This document shows, piece after piece, positions 30,501-43,700 of a stretch of DNA of 64,000 nucleotides; within the stretch, counting starts at the first letter, position 1; every line of letters begins with the position of its first letter. Source of the stretch: Oscheius sp. JU75. Lineage: Eukaryota; Nematoda; Chromadorea; Rhabditida; Rhabditidae. Where the stretch lies: contig JASJZC010000005.1 of the NCBI GenBank assembly GCA_037178855.1, forward strand, positions 8,184,001-8,248,000. Direction: 5' to 3'. Position numbers and translations under genes: made by a program. The notes under the pieces are model-generated. The model made no database searches. It saw nothing but the letters and a program-made list of their open reading frames with translations, and had not been told where the DNA came from.

Positions 30501-33500
30501 TACTGAGAAACAGACGAGGGGAAGAGTACCAAAAAAATATATGAGGTTCACATTAAATGTAATATCAACACACGAATGGACCTCTTTAGGAAATAACTTG
30601 CCAAGTAATCTCTGCTCTTATAGTCCCATCTATATTAGCTTGAGATTAAAAGAGCATGGCAAGGGGAAGAGACTAATACGTGTGAGCAGATTACAATTCA
30701 GTGATCTGTTATCCGTCCAAGATTAGCCGGGAAAGGACGAATTGCACAGCTGAGCTGTGTCTTTTAGATGAGAGACCATATATCGTTGCTCTTAATCTCG
30801 ACTCCGACTACTGTAGTTGGGTTTGATCACGAAAAGGACCAATTCGGCTAACTGATAGAGAAAAGAAGGTTAGATACAATGATCTTCACACAATTCCGCC
30901 CAATACGGTACTCACAAACGTAGAGTTGTCCGGTTCTTGTGCGTCATAGGTCTGTCCGAAAATTTTGATAGCTACCGAGACTGGACGGGTGATGACGTGA
31001 TAGAGATGTGTCCCAATTCCGGTCAGTCAAGGAAAACGAGATTTCCCGGGATCTGTGGTGTTAGGAAAGGTATTTCTTTGCAGGAGACCGGCTTGGGGCT
31101 GTTTTGATTAAAACCTTTGATCTCTTCCCTCTACGATGAACAATGAACTCTACCAAACGTGGCGGGGATGAATTTGTTTAGCTGGATTGGTCGCGAGATG
31201 AACTCGATGCCCCATAAACACACTGTGGTTCCTGTTTTTTTTGTTGAGAAAAATCTAAAGCAAGATCATCTTCCGTCATTGGACCAAGAAGGAAAATGAT
31301 GTCAGTTTTGGAAAAGGGGAGATGCTATCTCCTTCTCGCCGACCTGCAGACAACCAAGTTTCCAGCCTAGAAAGAATTTGCAGAACACAAGAGTTCGAAA
31401 CAGAAGGGAGCAAAGAGATAGTCAGAAGTGGTCGTTTATAGAGATGAGGAAAGAAGGAACTCGATCGAGATCAGGCGGAAGCACCTGGCTGGATTGAGTC
31501 AGCCGGAATGTCCTGCCTAATTGATGGCTAAATAAGGCAGAGACTTCGAGCTTCCTCGTCTCGATATGTTTTGTCAATGTGGAAACCCGTGATTAGTTAA
31601 AGCATAGGGGAGAGACCAGTCTGACCTCGATGAAAGATCCTAACCACATGGGACAGTCGCGATGGAAAACAGCAGGAAGTTGTTCGGAACTTGTCAACAA
31701 GGAACTAATAGGGCAGAAATAATAAGCGAATAAGCTGGATGAGGAACAAGTTGGGATGTCAGCGACAAAGAGACAGAGAGATAGTCAGCGCCGCCGTTGT
31801 GGTCTCATATTCTGTAACGTAGATTCGACAGTTAGACAGTGTCATTGAGGGAGAACAGAGAGACCGTGAGACAGAGATATTGGTCACAAACTGTTTTTGA
31901 TGCTTGGCTTCCTATCAGCTCCAGAACTGCCAACTGACCGGTTCTTGTTCTTGATCTCTCTCATCTTGACAAATAATCAAATTAAAAAAGTACCACTGTA
32001 AAGAATCAGACCAAATTATATGTGTGTCCTCCCGTCTATCACCCTAGAAAATATGATCAGGATTAAATGTTCGTGAACCTAACTCTACCCAAGAACATAA
32101 ATTACAGACAGCGCATTTTGACCCGTAATAAAACTTTTGGTCGACCACTATTTCTGATGTCACTTGGGCAAAAGAACAATTGATACAGTCCGCTACCGAC
32201 CTGTCCCATCTTTTTTACAGCATTCTCTCCGCACACACAGACTCCCGTCACCTCCGAATCTAATAAAGAATGGCTCTCTGACTTTTTGGTTCAAAGTCTA
32301 TGATCTCGGTCGCGGCGAGGCCCGTTTGATAGTATTAGCACCGGGTGGACGTGCACCGAACTGGCTGTTTGAAATACCGGGGGAGAGAGAACGTGCCAGA
32401 TGGGATCTCTCATGTACTCTCTCTCTCTCTCGTTCGATCAAGGGGACATAATGTCAGGAGAGGATAAAGAGGGATGTTGGAAAGTTCAAAATACAGAGAG
32501 ACGGGGGAGAGCTCGAGTAGTCAAGGTAACTCGAAATATATTACAAGGCTCGGAGCCCTAGTTTTTGAAAAACACAGAGACTACTACGTCAATTGGTTAT
32601 CACACGTGCCTAGAGGGCATCGATGGCCCCTCTTATCGATCATATTGCATCAAAAATCAAGACACGTCAAAGCCGAAACGAACCTATCACGGACACTTTT
32701 CTCATACAGGGTCGAGAGGGACAAATGGTTTGAATGAGGCTTTTTGTAGCGAAGAGTTAGCCAAAATGCCAAGTTTCGAGAACCCACCCCAGGTTCACGA
32801 ATTCTCCATTCGGTATTAGCCGAACAGTCTTATTTTTTTCGTCCAATTGCATGTCATTTTGCTCGAACACAGACCTCTGAACTCGAACAAACCCTGATTT
32901 CTGTCCTAATAAAACACCTGGCTGGGCACACCTTTCATTCCACTGTGACATCGAAATTGTATTAGGGGTAAGCTAATTCTGGTGCAACAGGGCGAAAGGT
33001 CAAGCGAATAACTACAACGTTAAAAAAGCTTAAAATTAAGAATTGAATTCTTTTTCGGTTCTTGGAGTTCAGGTTCTCCAAACGGAGAAGGTTTTGATCT
33101 TGCAGAGGTTGACTGATCGAAACAGGAGAGACCGAAATGGCGAAATGATGTCACCCTTTGTACATTTTATACAGTCCTTTGCAGAGAAAAGTCTATTTCC
33201 ATGTTGAGGTGTAAACACTCCCAGAGACTGTTGTCTTTCGAAAACTGTCCTATGATAGGATTTCTCGACGGCCAATCATCAACGGAGACACGAGCTTTGC
33301 TGGTCGTGTGATCCTCTATCTTTCGTCGATTGGATTAGTACCCGACTTTGGATGAACACCATCCCCAAAATGTGTGGTTTTGGGGGGAGACACAGTCGGT
33401 AACATCGATGATGTGATGCTCTTCTGTGACCATTGACGTCAATAGCAAGGTCAAGACTATCAGGCCCGATAGAGATCAAATCGCTCTCTTTTCAAAAGTG

Positions 33501-33996
33501 GCAACAATTTTGCGTGAGGAGATTTAGTATGATTCCCGTTTAACCAACTCATTGGAGAAGGACGACGCTGCAAAAGTATTGGGCGAACTAGAATGTCTCC
33601 AACTCGTTGTTAGGGAGATTCGTAATTGAGAAGGGCGATGTTCGCTTAATTGATGTGTGGTGGTATAACGGAAAAGTCTTGTGAAAAGATAGTGGCAAAT
33701 GGGGAAAGAAACGACAAAGCATGGAATGTCTCCCTGCCTCTGTGTCTGTGTGTCTCTCTACTCCCTGTCACTCTGTCTCTCTGTTACCGAACACAGCTTT
33801 TGATACGGCAGAAAAGGTAGCGCTACTGTATCAACAATTAAACTAACCTTGATAGTCTACCAATAGTAGCTTCGAAGAAGGCGACCATCTTGGAGACGAC
33901 TGGCGAGTATACGGAAGTAGTCGCTCGCAGTCGATGAACTTGGCAAGTTGACATTAACAGCACCAATTACAAACTTTCCAGACTTCAAACTTTTCC
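27596..33996. other. gene-poor, purine/pyrimidine-rich tract
   Basis: About 6.4 kb rich in GAGA/TCTC runs, including a (TC)9 microsatellite at 29032-29049 and several AGAGAGA and CTCTCTC blocks near 28620, 31790 and 32410. No frame has convincing splice structure or family resemblance. Part may be promoter or intron of the divergent nuclear receptor gene. A 95-codon frame at 32164-32451 was considered and rejected. Confidence 0.45.
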
Positions 33997-35083
33997 ATGG
34001 AACTACTTGGAAGTTTCATTCATTCTCAAATTCAGGTAACTGTTACTGAAGAAGAGATAAGATTGATCTTCTTTGGACAACAAATGGACGGAGTACTGAA
34101 AAAAAGTCTCCTGTCTGATGAAGGCAACGTGAAGGTCAAAGAAGAGAGACTCGAGCAAAGATCGTCAGAAGTTCTTGGTATTAGTTTCACGGAACTTCAG
34201 AATAAACGAGGTAGCCGAAGTCTACTCTGACCGTTAGATGTCTGGACGGATGCTTTCAGGAACTAGTGGTTAGGAACAACAACAACAAAGACAATGAAAG
34301 TTGCTGATTGTCTGGATGGAAGCTGTTTTCTACAAATCAGGTCAGGCGCTTGTCACTTTGAAACTATTTTAAATTCTTCAATTTCTTAACTATTATTTTC
34401 CACAATCAGCAGACAGCACTTGTATAATTTAAGAGATTCTTACAACATAAAAGGATTTTTGAGTAAACGAGGATTTCTATAAAAACAGCAGATGTTGAAT
34501 GAGTGTTTTTGTTTTCCTAGGGCAGAAGGATAATTCGATGGGTCTTTTACAAGGGTTTTGAATACCGAAGAAAAAGATGGCATTGTCAGATTTTTTTATG
34601 TCGCGTATTTTATTATGACGCGCACTGTAGAAGCTTGTTGTCACCGATGTACTCTAAATGCCTATTCGAAAAAGATGTAGGACTTTGACTCACAGTTGAT
34701 AGTCGGCGACAGATAATTTTACAAGCTCGAAGATATCTCGCCTTCAAGAATAGATCTTGATTATTTGACCAGTGAATGTGTTACTTTATATCTATCCCAT
34801 TACCCATGAACGGAAGTTAAATAATTTTCACTTTTTCTTAAAAATGTTCTAGGGGGTTCTAGAACTAGGGACGTGTGTGAATCTCCAGCGTTCTGGCCAC
34901 CTTGTGATACCTAAAAAGCAAAGATACAAACACGCTCTGTTGGAAATCGAGTACGAAGATGAGACGAAAAAACAAGGAGATAGCAACTCGGAAGAAAGAG
35001 AAAAGATGAAGGTGCCGACTCTGCCTACCAGTTTGTTTATTAGAGGCCAGGAAACAGCTTGGCTTTTTGAAAACAGCTCCTGA
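33997..35083 (+). other. two coding-like frames, gene model unresolved
   Basis: The frame at 33997-34230 reads MELLGSFIHSQIQVTVTEEE and on to KEERLEQRSSEVLG. The frame at 34877-35083 contains GHLVIPKKQRYKHALLEIEY and KKQGDSNSEEREKMK. Both are charged and coding-like in composition, but I found no splice path joining them and no family. They could be exons of one gene or chance frames. Confidence 0.2.
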
Positions 35084-35228
35084 ATTGCCACGAAGTTTTT
35101 TAACTCTATAGATTTTTGAAGCGTTCTTCGAGAACCAAAAGAAATGCTATTGTAAGATAAACCGTTTAGCGAGGATACCTATGATGCAGTACGTTGGAAG
35201 CAGGGATGGGCGATTACCAAAATCGGGT

Positions 35229-35247
35229 GCGATTGATTATTAATCGC
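35229..35247. promoter_or_regulatory. inverted GCGATT/AATCGC site upstream of the neuropeptide gene
   Basis: GCGATTGATTATTAATCGC is a 6-base perfect inverted repeat around a 7-base centre. It contains GATTA/TAAT cores, with another GCGATTAG at 35270-35277. It lies about 180 bases before the TATA box at 35426. TAAT-type cores are homeodomain-like sites, so neuron-type regulation is plausible but untested. Confidence 0.25.
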
Positions 35248-35425
35248 AAGCCAAAAATGTTGCGATTAGTCTATTCGTTTGACCTTTGCTTTTATAATTC
35301 TATGTTTATTATTGCTACGCGGTTCCTCATTGGCTGACAGCACGATGACGGCTTTTTTAACGCTAGATTAATCGAGGGTATGATGATACTCGCACGTTTC
35401 CGCCTGTTTTTGACTTCGTAACCAG

Positions 35426-35433
35426 TATAAATA
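35426..35433 (+). promoter_or_regulatory. TATA box of the neuropeptide gene
   Basis: TATAAATA lies 57 bases upstream of the ATG at 35483, with no ATG between them. Confidence 0.6.
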
Positions 35434-35482
35434 CCAAGTGAGCCTTGCGTTTATTACAAAAGCTTTTTCTTTCTACGCATCC

Positions 35483-35939
35483 ATGTCTCATCTTAGACTA
35501 ACTATCTATCTTATTGTCTTTAGTATTTTACTGTAAGTTTTGCATTCTTGGGAGGGGAAATAATATTTTTCCAAATCATATTTTTTGTGACATAAAGTCA
35601 CTGCCCTATCTCTAAACAGATTTGTCGCGGAGATCAGTCCTAGATAACATTTAACAAATTTGTACTCACCTTGGCGAAACACACAAGACTAGTGCACAAA
35701 ACGGTGTTAATTATAAAAAAAATATGCCGATGTGGCGAAAATTAGCAAAGTCAATACTTCCAGTTTACAGATACTCCTCCTGTCTCACAGACCGATTATA
35801 CGGTCACGGAAAACCTGGCTACTCCAATTTGAGTGTCGCGCAACGTTTTTCACATCTTTCCAAAAAGAAAAGATGTCAAATGCTACAGGAACTTATCCAC
35901 TACATACACGACTCCGAGAGGCTACGCTACGGACGGTAA
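35483..35939 (+). CDS. NPY/NPF-type (FLP-34-like) neuropeptide precursor
   Basis: Exon 1 (35483-35532) encodes the signal peptide MSHLRLTIYLIVFSILL. A 238-base GT-AG intron leads to exon 2 (35771-35939), and the joined frame gives 72 aa. The C terminus reads KKKRCQ then MLQELIHYIHDSERLRYGR and a stop. This gives a tetrabasic cleavage site, an amphipathic helix, and a C-terminal R-x-R-Y-G with the amidation Gly and a single basic Arg. The pattern L-Q-[ED]-L-x2-Y-x2-D-x2-R-x-R-[YF]-G is that of invertebrate NPF, and the R-L-R-Y-amide end is that of nematode FLP-34. Upstream TATA and downstream AATAAA (35995-36000) complete a compact gene. The predicted peptide would be secreted and act on an NPY-type GPCR. 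An alternative acceptor at 35621 would stop after nine codons and was not preferred. Confidence 0.7.
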
Positions 35940-36006
35940 AGACTCAAAGAGGGAAGCTTCCCAGCAGCAGCAACAAAACCCTAGTTCCATAGTTAATAAA
36001 TAGCAG

Positions 36007-36198
36007 TTAGTACGTCTTAATCCGATTTGCAGTAAAACCATAAAGACTTTTTCCGACTTTCCAATTGGTATAAGAGCCTACTGCGGAGTAGTCTGAGCAC
36101 ATAAAAGTCGTGGAATTCTGATTAGTGTGCTCTGTACCGATCCAAGAGTAAGCACCGGATGCTAAAGCTGAGCAGTGTTTACTTTGAAAAAGTGACAC
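36007..36198 (-). CDS. last exon of a secreted protein, possibly a diverged S1-like member
   Basis: A reverse-strand frame enters through an acceptor (GCGGTACAG at about 36203) and reads SKHCSALASGAYSWIGTEHT, then FMCSDYSAVGSYTNWKVGKS, LYGFTANRIKTY and a stop. The spacing C ... C-x-D-Y ... L-Y-G-x-x-x-N-R-I-K-T-Y resembles the third exon of S1-like protein C (DCQLQD ... GVYQGN ... VTRIKTF). No exon 1 or 2 was found. It is tail-to-tail with the neuropeptide gene, with the stop only about 70 bases away. Confidence 0.3.
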   Translation of the reverse strand: MSLFQSKHCSALASGAYSWIGTEHTNQNSTTFMCSDYSAVGSYTNWKVGKSLYGFTANRIKTY

Positions 36199-36239
36199 TG
36201 TACCGCTTAAAAATTCATTTTCTTCTTGACTGAATTAAT

Positions 36240-39200
36240 GCCAGAGTGGAACTCATAGCGTCACAATTTTGAGTGAACGAACATGTTGACATCATGGAGG
36301 GTCCAGCTACTAGGACAACTCACTGAAAACATGACAACAGGCTTGCCTCATAGGAAGAATTGATTGATGGTATGGTGCTTTGATTTCAGAGTTAATGGGA
36401 GGTTAACATGAGTTCAATCCTTATTGAAGCATTGGAAGCTGCAGCCGGTTGTAGCCGTACCGTGTCGCAGCAGCGCAATTAATAATTTATGTCTTTTCTT
36501 CCACCTGCACCTACTTGTCTCAGATCATGAGTTAGGTTGTCTGTACGTAACCCTAAAAAGTGATAATGTGTAGCTCTCACTAGTTCATAAACCATCTGAG
36601 TAGGATTTCTATTTGGAAGACTTAAGAGCCTAGTGGTCACTATTAGATTTAGAACTGTAGTTTTGTTTAAGGCAAGTGGTAGATTTCAATCAAGCGACCA
36701 TTGGTTCTTTCTTCGTCGAATTGGAATTGGAGGAGTATGACAGTTGACATAGGGGACTAGGACGGGATCTGTTTCTTATCGATTAGTTGTACTTGTTTTC
36801 ACCATGTAACTCATAAAGAGCTGAGTAGAGCTATCTCCTAACCTGGACTATCTTAGAGAGAGTGAAAAACATCCGTTCGGGTAGTTAGCCTAGTCAGACA
36901 CGTTCTTGTATGGCTATCTTGCTAGAGTCCCCGATCATCGGTTGTCACGTAACAAAGACTGGCTACACTTTCTGCTACTAAGCTACAGGATTCTTATGGA
37001 TGTCAAGGGCAGGCACAAGTCAATCAAATCAGACGAGGGAGCACAGTACTGCCTCTTCCTGGTAGACAGACATCGCTATTGAAGGACGTCAATGAATAGA
37101 GAAACAGAGATCTTGAAGGAGCGCAGGTACGTCTATTGCTTTTTACTCGTGGCTACTGTGTGAAATATTCTGCTGACGTAGCGTTTCTGATTGCCAGACA
37201 GAGACAAAGTGACATGGGGTAATTCAGGGTAGTGCATGACTAAAATTGCAACATTCTGCTCAGTTTCCGAACACTCAATGTGTATATTGTCCAGCAAACA
37301 CAGCAGAAAGACAACAAACTCCGAGGTGTCCTCTTTTTTACAGCTGACCAAGTGACCCCACGGGCGTTGACGGCGGACTTTACTAAACTTTCAGCTTTAA
37401 GTTGTAGCTTCTTTCTGTCCTTTTTGAAACTTTTCAAGCCTTCTTCCATCTTTCTATCCCCAGAAGCAGGTCTCTAATTGACTTCCCGCATTTATCTACT
37501 AGCCCTTACCAGGATGTGCCAGGCTATATCCGGACATTAGCGCTTTCAAAATCAGTTTCAGTTTGCTCTTTTCCGGAAAGTGGGTTTGTTCAGCCTTGTC
37601 CAGCATTTATGGTTCCAACCATACTTTGCCCGATCCATAGATAGAATGCCGTCATTTCAACAAACTAAATGTATAAGTACCTTTCGATCAAGTGAGCATA
37701 TTTTTCTTCTTAGTCATCTGTTTGAGAAAATGAATAAGTAGTGGGAATCATTCAAAACGGGTTGCAAAAACAAGCGTGTTTCACGCTAGGACTCCTTCTT
37801 ATGATATAACATGGTCATGTGGGTCATGTGTTCGAAAACAGTTTTCTGCTATTCACAGTTTTTTGGCGAAACCTGTAACCGATGACAATGAATATTTATC
37901 TATCTGATTGTGTCTGTCCTTGATCTAGTGTGTAAACCCTGCTCAGAACTCCGTGCAATCATTCACGGCAATTCCAAAATTACTCGTTAAGTTCAAAACA
38001 ACCATCAGAACTTCGGTTTACTGTATCTATTTGTGAGATACTCGCTCCTATGCTGTCTAGGCAGAAACATAAAGCGCACGAAAACTGCAAACTGCATCAA
38101 TTTTATTCCAGTAGGTCTTACCTATTTTCAAGTGTCGGGCTTCGTGTTGGTAGTCCATTGTCTCTCTCATATGCTACAAGCTTTTTGTTCCCTACCTCTT
38201 CAAGGGACGAGTGCTCTGTGTTCTTCGTGTATCAAAGCCGAGGATCATTAAGTTTCCTCAATTTCTCTGGTCTTCTAGCTTAAAATTGAATCCGACCCTG
38301 ACTTTTCCCTCTAAATTCACGTCTGTTCTCTCTTTGACACATTATGCAATCGGATATGCAAAGAGTGCGAGCAGACGAACGGGGTTCCAGGCTGTAACAT
38401 CTCGGAATGTGACACCCTCATAAATCTGCTGAGGCTGTCGCCATCTCTGATGACCGGAAGTTGGCTTCGGGTTCTTAGAATTCGTGTGTAGTATCTTCAA
38501 AATGGGTCCAGACCAAAAAATTGTTGCGTGCTCTTCCAAAATCCTAGGCGATTTTTTTTCTCATCAATTGAGGGTGGTGGGCAGCCACATTATAATAATC
38601 ATATAGTGGGGATATCGTGACAGATGATCCAAATCCCTTCGGAAAATAATGCGCAGGCTCTTTTGACGAGAGTCATTCAGCCCTCGGCTTCGCATAGATA
38701 CGAAATGCTACAGTGTTTTTCTCTGTCTCCGAGAAGTAAGTACACTTTATGATCTTCTTCACTTGTTTTCTAAACAAGAGCAATAAATCCAATGGGCTTC
38801 CCGGCCGATTCCCCCTGTTATGACTGCCGACAGCTGATTCAGCTGTGCAGGAAAATGCTCTTCGTGCCACACTTTACGACGAGTGTAAAGTGAGGGTGGA
38901 GGTTACGTAACGCGGCAGCAGAAGGTCTGGAGGAGAGAGAAAGTTCAGAGAATGAAGAAGCTGGCATTTTGAGGGTCTGCCATTTCTTTGAAACAGTTAA
39001 AAAGAGATCCTCAGTCACTTCCAAGCTTTTGAACCTTTTTGCGGCCTGTGCCATTAGATTATCGGACCGACTTTGAAGGTGTTTTTGTGCTTATGTGGAG
39101 CCAGATACAAACTTGGGCAATTGCTGCTATTCGTGCTTTCTTAATTTGTGAAGTCCTGGCTCTTGTAAATCCCTCTACTGTTTCGTATATTCTCAGTCGC

Positions 39201-40790
39201 CTTTCCATAGTTTCCCGTTTTTGTTACTTGAACCATCGCGTGACCCTATAGCAACATTCACTGTATGGTCCGATTTTTGAACTGGTATGTGATATCCCAT
39301 GAAAATCTCTACAGAGGCTGTTTGCGAGTGATGAGACTAGTATACGCAGAAGTAGCGCGCCTTGGATCACAAACTGAGCCGGATGATCCTTTTTTGGGTA
39401 TGCAGAGAAGAGGATGAACTCCTAGCATAATAGATCGTTTTGGATCCTTGTCCAGATATGCTGAGGACAATTCCAACCGTAGGACATTTCAAGGAGTCCT
39501 GTGAAGCATTGAGCCTTGAAAATATTTTTCCAAACATACCGTACTCGTGTCTGCCAGTCCCCGAAGCTCACAAACAAGATCAATTATAACCTCCGTCAAT
39601 CAGTCGCTAACCCATGTTCACCACATTAATCACACAAAATTCGAGACAAATAACTGACAAATAGCCGGCCATTTGTTCCAATTTTTCCACTTGGCTTGCG
39701 TCAATGAGAACATTTTTCTTTTTCCTAGAAAATTGGAGCCTTTTGCAATACTCTCGCCTCCTACCCTATCAACTACCTGTGCTAGATTGATTAACCACGA
39801 GAACAACTTCCATGATTTTTACACCTTGAGCTTGTGATCAAAGCTTGGGAGAAAGCAACTAATGCTAATGTAGAGGTGTTTGATGTTGCTTCCCTAACTA
39901 GTTGGTCAACTTATAAACACTTTCTTGGGTTTATAAGGTGTTTTTCTGTCTGCCGTCAGCACTGCCCAAAATAAGTAAGGTTCTCTTTATACTTCTCTCA
40001 TTCAATTAGGCTGCAGAATGAAGAATTGAACTGCGTCAGTCTTTTCCTCTTTGTCCGGGAAAGCAGCGGTTTGTCTGGTTCCTTCCCGCGTCTCCCTTCT
40101 GCAGACACTTTGTAAAGAAGATTTTTGGAAGTTTCTTATCAATATTCTCAACAGCTGACACATGCCTTTTTAACCGAATTTCCATATAATACAGTGGAAA
40201 TCTTTGAATTGTCAAACTTTAAAAATAACGAAGTCCTTTTCTAAGATGTTCTATCTTACAGCGAGTGCTCGATAAGTTCAACTTTGAACCATAGTGAACC
40301 GTTCTGACTCTCGTTTGGCTGCTCTAAGGATCTTTGAATTGGAATTTGGTCAAGGACATATTTTCCGGTCGCTGTTTACGTCTAATCGGGGCAAGTTGGA
40401 AGAATCCATGGAGCCTTCTCCCTAGCTTTTCTCGTCAGGCTTTCCCATGTCATTTCTCTTGACTCCCTGGTTACTTCCAGCTTCACGAGCTCCTAAAAGC
40501 GACCTGAGAACAAAGGCTGTTACTTTTAAAGTAGGCCTCCCTTTCTCTCTGTTCCAATGCCAACTTTCTTTTGTTTCTCCCAATCATTACTATTGTTCTC
40601 CTCCCAACACACCCTCAACTATACATCTTCCCAGCCACCCTGACAGCTATACTCCCCCACCAGCTAATAGGCAATTAGTAAGTAGTTTTGCTGTTTTGTC
40701 TCTCTCTCTCGTCTGAGAGACGCCTGCGGTGTTCCTCACTCCCCACCCTCACTTACACAATCACCCAGCTGCAGTCCAGAGCACAACCTC
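36240..40790. other. gene-poor region with a few coding-like frames
   Basis: No complete gene. Two reverse-strand frames have coding-like composition but no splice path or family. At 37133-37449 they include MEEGLKSFKKDRKKLQLKAE and, in another frame, NVAILVMHYPELPHVTLSLS. At 38839-39054 the frame starts MAQAAKRFKSLEVTEDLFLT. The last ~300 bases (40500-40790) are CT- and C-rich and probably hold the promoter and leader of the SH3 gene. Confidence 0.35.
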
Positions 40791-40798
40791 AATGCAGC

Positions 40799-43700
40799 AT
40801 GGCTCTCGAGAAGTGCACTCGCAGTCTATCCGAAATTCATCGGCTACTTCGAGGTTAGTCTTTAGGCTCTTCTCCTCCCCTCAAGTAGTAAAATTTTAAT
40901 GAAGCCGGATCGCGAGTCATTTCTTCACAGCCCCCACACACTCATGTTTATCTCTGCCTCTTTTCTGGAAGTAGCTGAGTTCACCAGATTAGCCTATATC
41001 CAGAAAACACTTCTTATTAGAATACTGGCTAGCTATTTTAGTCTTTCCTTCCTTCATTTTTTTTGTAATCTCAATCTCTTTTGGATGAACCTTGGCCGCA
41101 GGCCTTCTTTAAGTAGGTTGAGTGGAAAAACTAGATGGGAAAAATTCATCACTTTGCATGAGACGAGCTAAGAATTAGTCAAACTACCATAGTCATCCTC
41201 GACTAGTTGGGCTCGTTAGACTCTAAGGGAAGCTAGTTTGTTGAGGAGAAAGAGAGTAAGAGCACAGTATATGATAGCAGGAAATTCGAATCTTGAGACT
41301 TTTGCAAAGATCTGTAGTCTTTCCACGATATCACAGCTCCTTCCTTTCCTACACACCGTTTGCTACGTGAAATCTTATCGGAAGTTCTGGCAGATGTTTA
41401 AAAGCCTTTGTTTAACTTCGCAAGTTTTTTGCGTGCATCGACAATCCTATGATATTCTGTTAGCTGAACAACACTTTTCAAAGCTTGTATCATGTTCTAG
41501 ACTTTCCCTAGACCACTCACACTAATCGCAGGGTTTTGTGATTGCCTTAACAGATCAAAACAATGAGACCACATCAATTCGTCATTTGTATGCTTTCTGT
41601 AGATCTAGTAAAATACTTGATTCAGCTAAGTCCGTGTTGTTAGTTGGGTAGCTCTTCAGTGCTTCAAACTACTTTAGTCTATCCTTTCGGCCTATCATAC
41701 CCGGCCACTTCGCGTTTCGACCCCCACGCAAGATCAAGAGGGATCTTTTGTTTTCCCACTTCTTTTCTCGCCCTCCTGTGTGCAAATAGGCCCACTCGAT
41801 CTCTTTCCAGCTGTCAGCTCCTTGTCTGGAAGTAATCTCTGGGCTATTCCAATAGTTGTTTTGATCTCCCTGCTGTTTTCCGTTGATTCAAGCCATCCGT
41901 TTCCAATATCACGGCATAGAATTGAGAGTGAGAAATCTCTGACTCTCGGGCAGGGACTTTACGGCAGCTTGTGATTTCCATTGTCCGGTTTAATAACACA
42001 TGTTGTCGACTAGGCGATTTTTATGAGATTCGAGCTTCTTGACCACCAAATGAATCGGTAAACACGGGGGCTTGGGAGGAAGTTTGTCGTGCTGGGTAAG
42101 AGTTAAACTACTCGACTCAAAAAGAGGCAAAAGCACGCGACTGCACAGCTTTTTTCGTGGCGTAAAGCAGTAAACTGAAAGTGAGACTTGGAAGTTCAGT
42201 CGGTTGTGCGAGCGACTTTCTTTCTGTCTCATATTGCTTAACATTCAGGAGGGCTGTGACCATGAAAACTATTTACTCCTCTTGATTACGTTAGCGAGAT
42301 TGTGATGCCACATAAGCAACTGAAACTGTCTGTTTTAACTTACAGAAAAGATTCAATGATACCGATATTGATCACAGAGATAGATGTTCAAAAGATGCTA
42401 TGATTCGTTATCGTTCAAGATTCACAATTTTGCCTATCAGAGTTTTATTAGCTGAAAGAGTAGCGCCCTTCCTTTAGATGTACTTTATGAACTTTTGATC
42501 TTTCTGTTGTCACTATCAGGTTCGGATATATAGAATAACCAACATTCTAGGAGTTCCTAAGATGGAGAAGGGCTCGATATCGACCCTTGAAAGTTAGTGT
42601 CATAGCCCTGAAACCATTGAATCTTTAATCACCACTCGGGCCTTCCCTTACTGTACTGGTAGAAACGTGCCGCTTCAAATCCTTTTTGGCTTCTAACTAA
42701 CAAGAACTTGTCTTTGCCGCAACCCAGGTTTCCTCCTTTTTTCGAAACGAATCCAACTTGACCAGCGGCAGTAACTCACGAGCTGTTTATGTCCGAATAT
42801 AAAAATGAATAATTGTTGTTTTCTAGCTTTCGCTACTCCTCAATCTAACCAAGTTTCCTATCTAACTTGACCCCCTTGAACAATTCCTGTTCTCCTAGTC
42901 TTCCAGATGTTACTTCTCATAAACTTTGCTCAAAACACGTTAGTCTACATGAAAGAACCCGGACTACTCTTTTGATCCCCCGGACCCAGACTATGATATT
43001 ATAGGCAGGAAATCCTATACCACTATGTTAATCATTTATTTACCCACCTTTCCCCAAATATATATCTTGTGGGTGGTTTCGCTAAACTGTTTACTACTTG
43101 CAAGAGACTAAATATTCACTTACTTACAAGAAAAAAAGATTCTAAGAGATATTACCAGCCAAAGCATGTGATTCCAGGCATTTTCCCAAAGACCCTTGAC
43201 CCAACTATGTAACCAAATACCCACCAAAAGTTCAAGACCAGATCCTAAGACCACCCGACACAGAGCGATGCTTTGTCTCTTCGCGGTTCCAGAAGGTATG
43301 GGATATAAATAAGCCCTAATTAGCTGTCTCTTCTACTGCCTCGAGTTCCTTTTAATGGATAGAAATAACTATTCTTTTTCAGTGTTTCCGTTCTTCTTCT
43401 TCCTCGGGTGTCAATAGCCTTCTCATTTTTCATAACAATACCTCGAAAAGCGCTTTAGGACCTTGAACAAAGATCTTCTCCTTTTTTTAATTAGAAAGAG
43501 ACGGGAAAAGTCGGCGACCTTTTCCAGGAAACCCATTTGGCCCGTCATTTTCCGGGTCCCATCCCGTTTCCTAGATACAATGTTTTTCAAGCTGTGAAGG
43601 TTGACATTTACTTGGTTTTTGGAGATCAGATTGACGTCGAGGAGAGACTACAGCCTTAACTTTTCCAATGCTTGAACATAGTTTTCTTTTCAATCTTGTT

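Noticed and set aside
32164-32451. 95-codon frame with a YDLGRGEARLIVLA stretch recalling the N-terminal strand of nematode glutathione transferases
   Set aside because: Only one short stretch is similar. The downstream sequence is repeat-like (SLSLSRS), and no exon structure or catalytic context is present.
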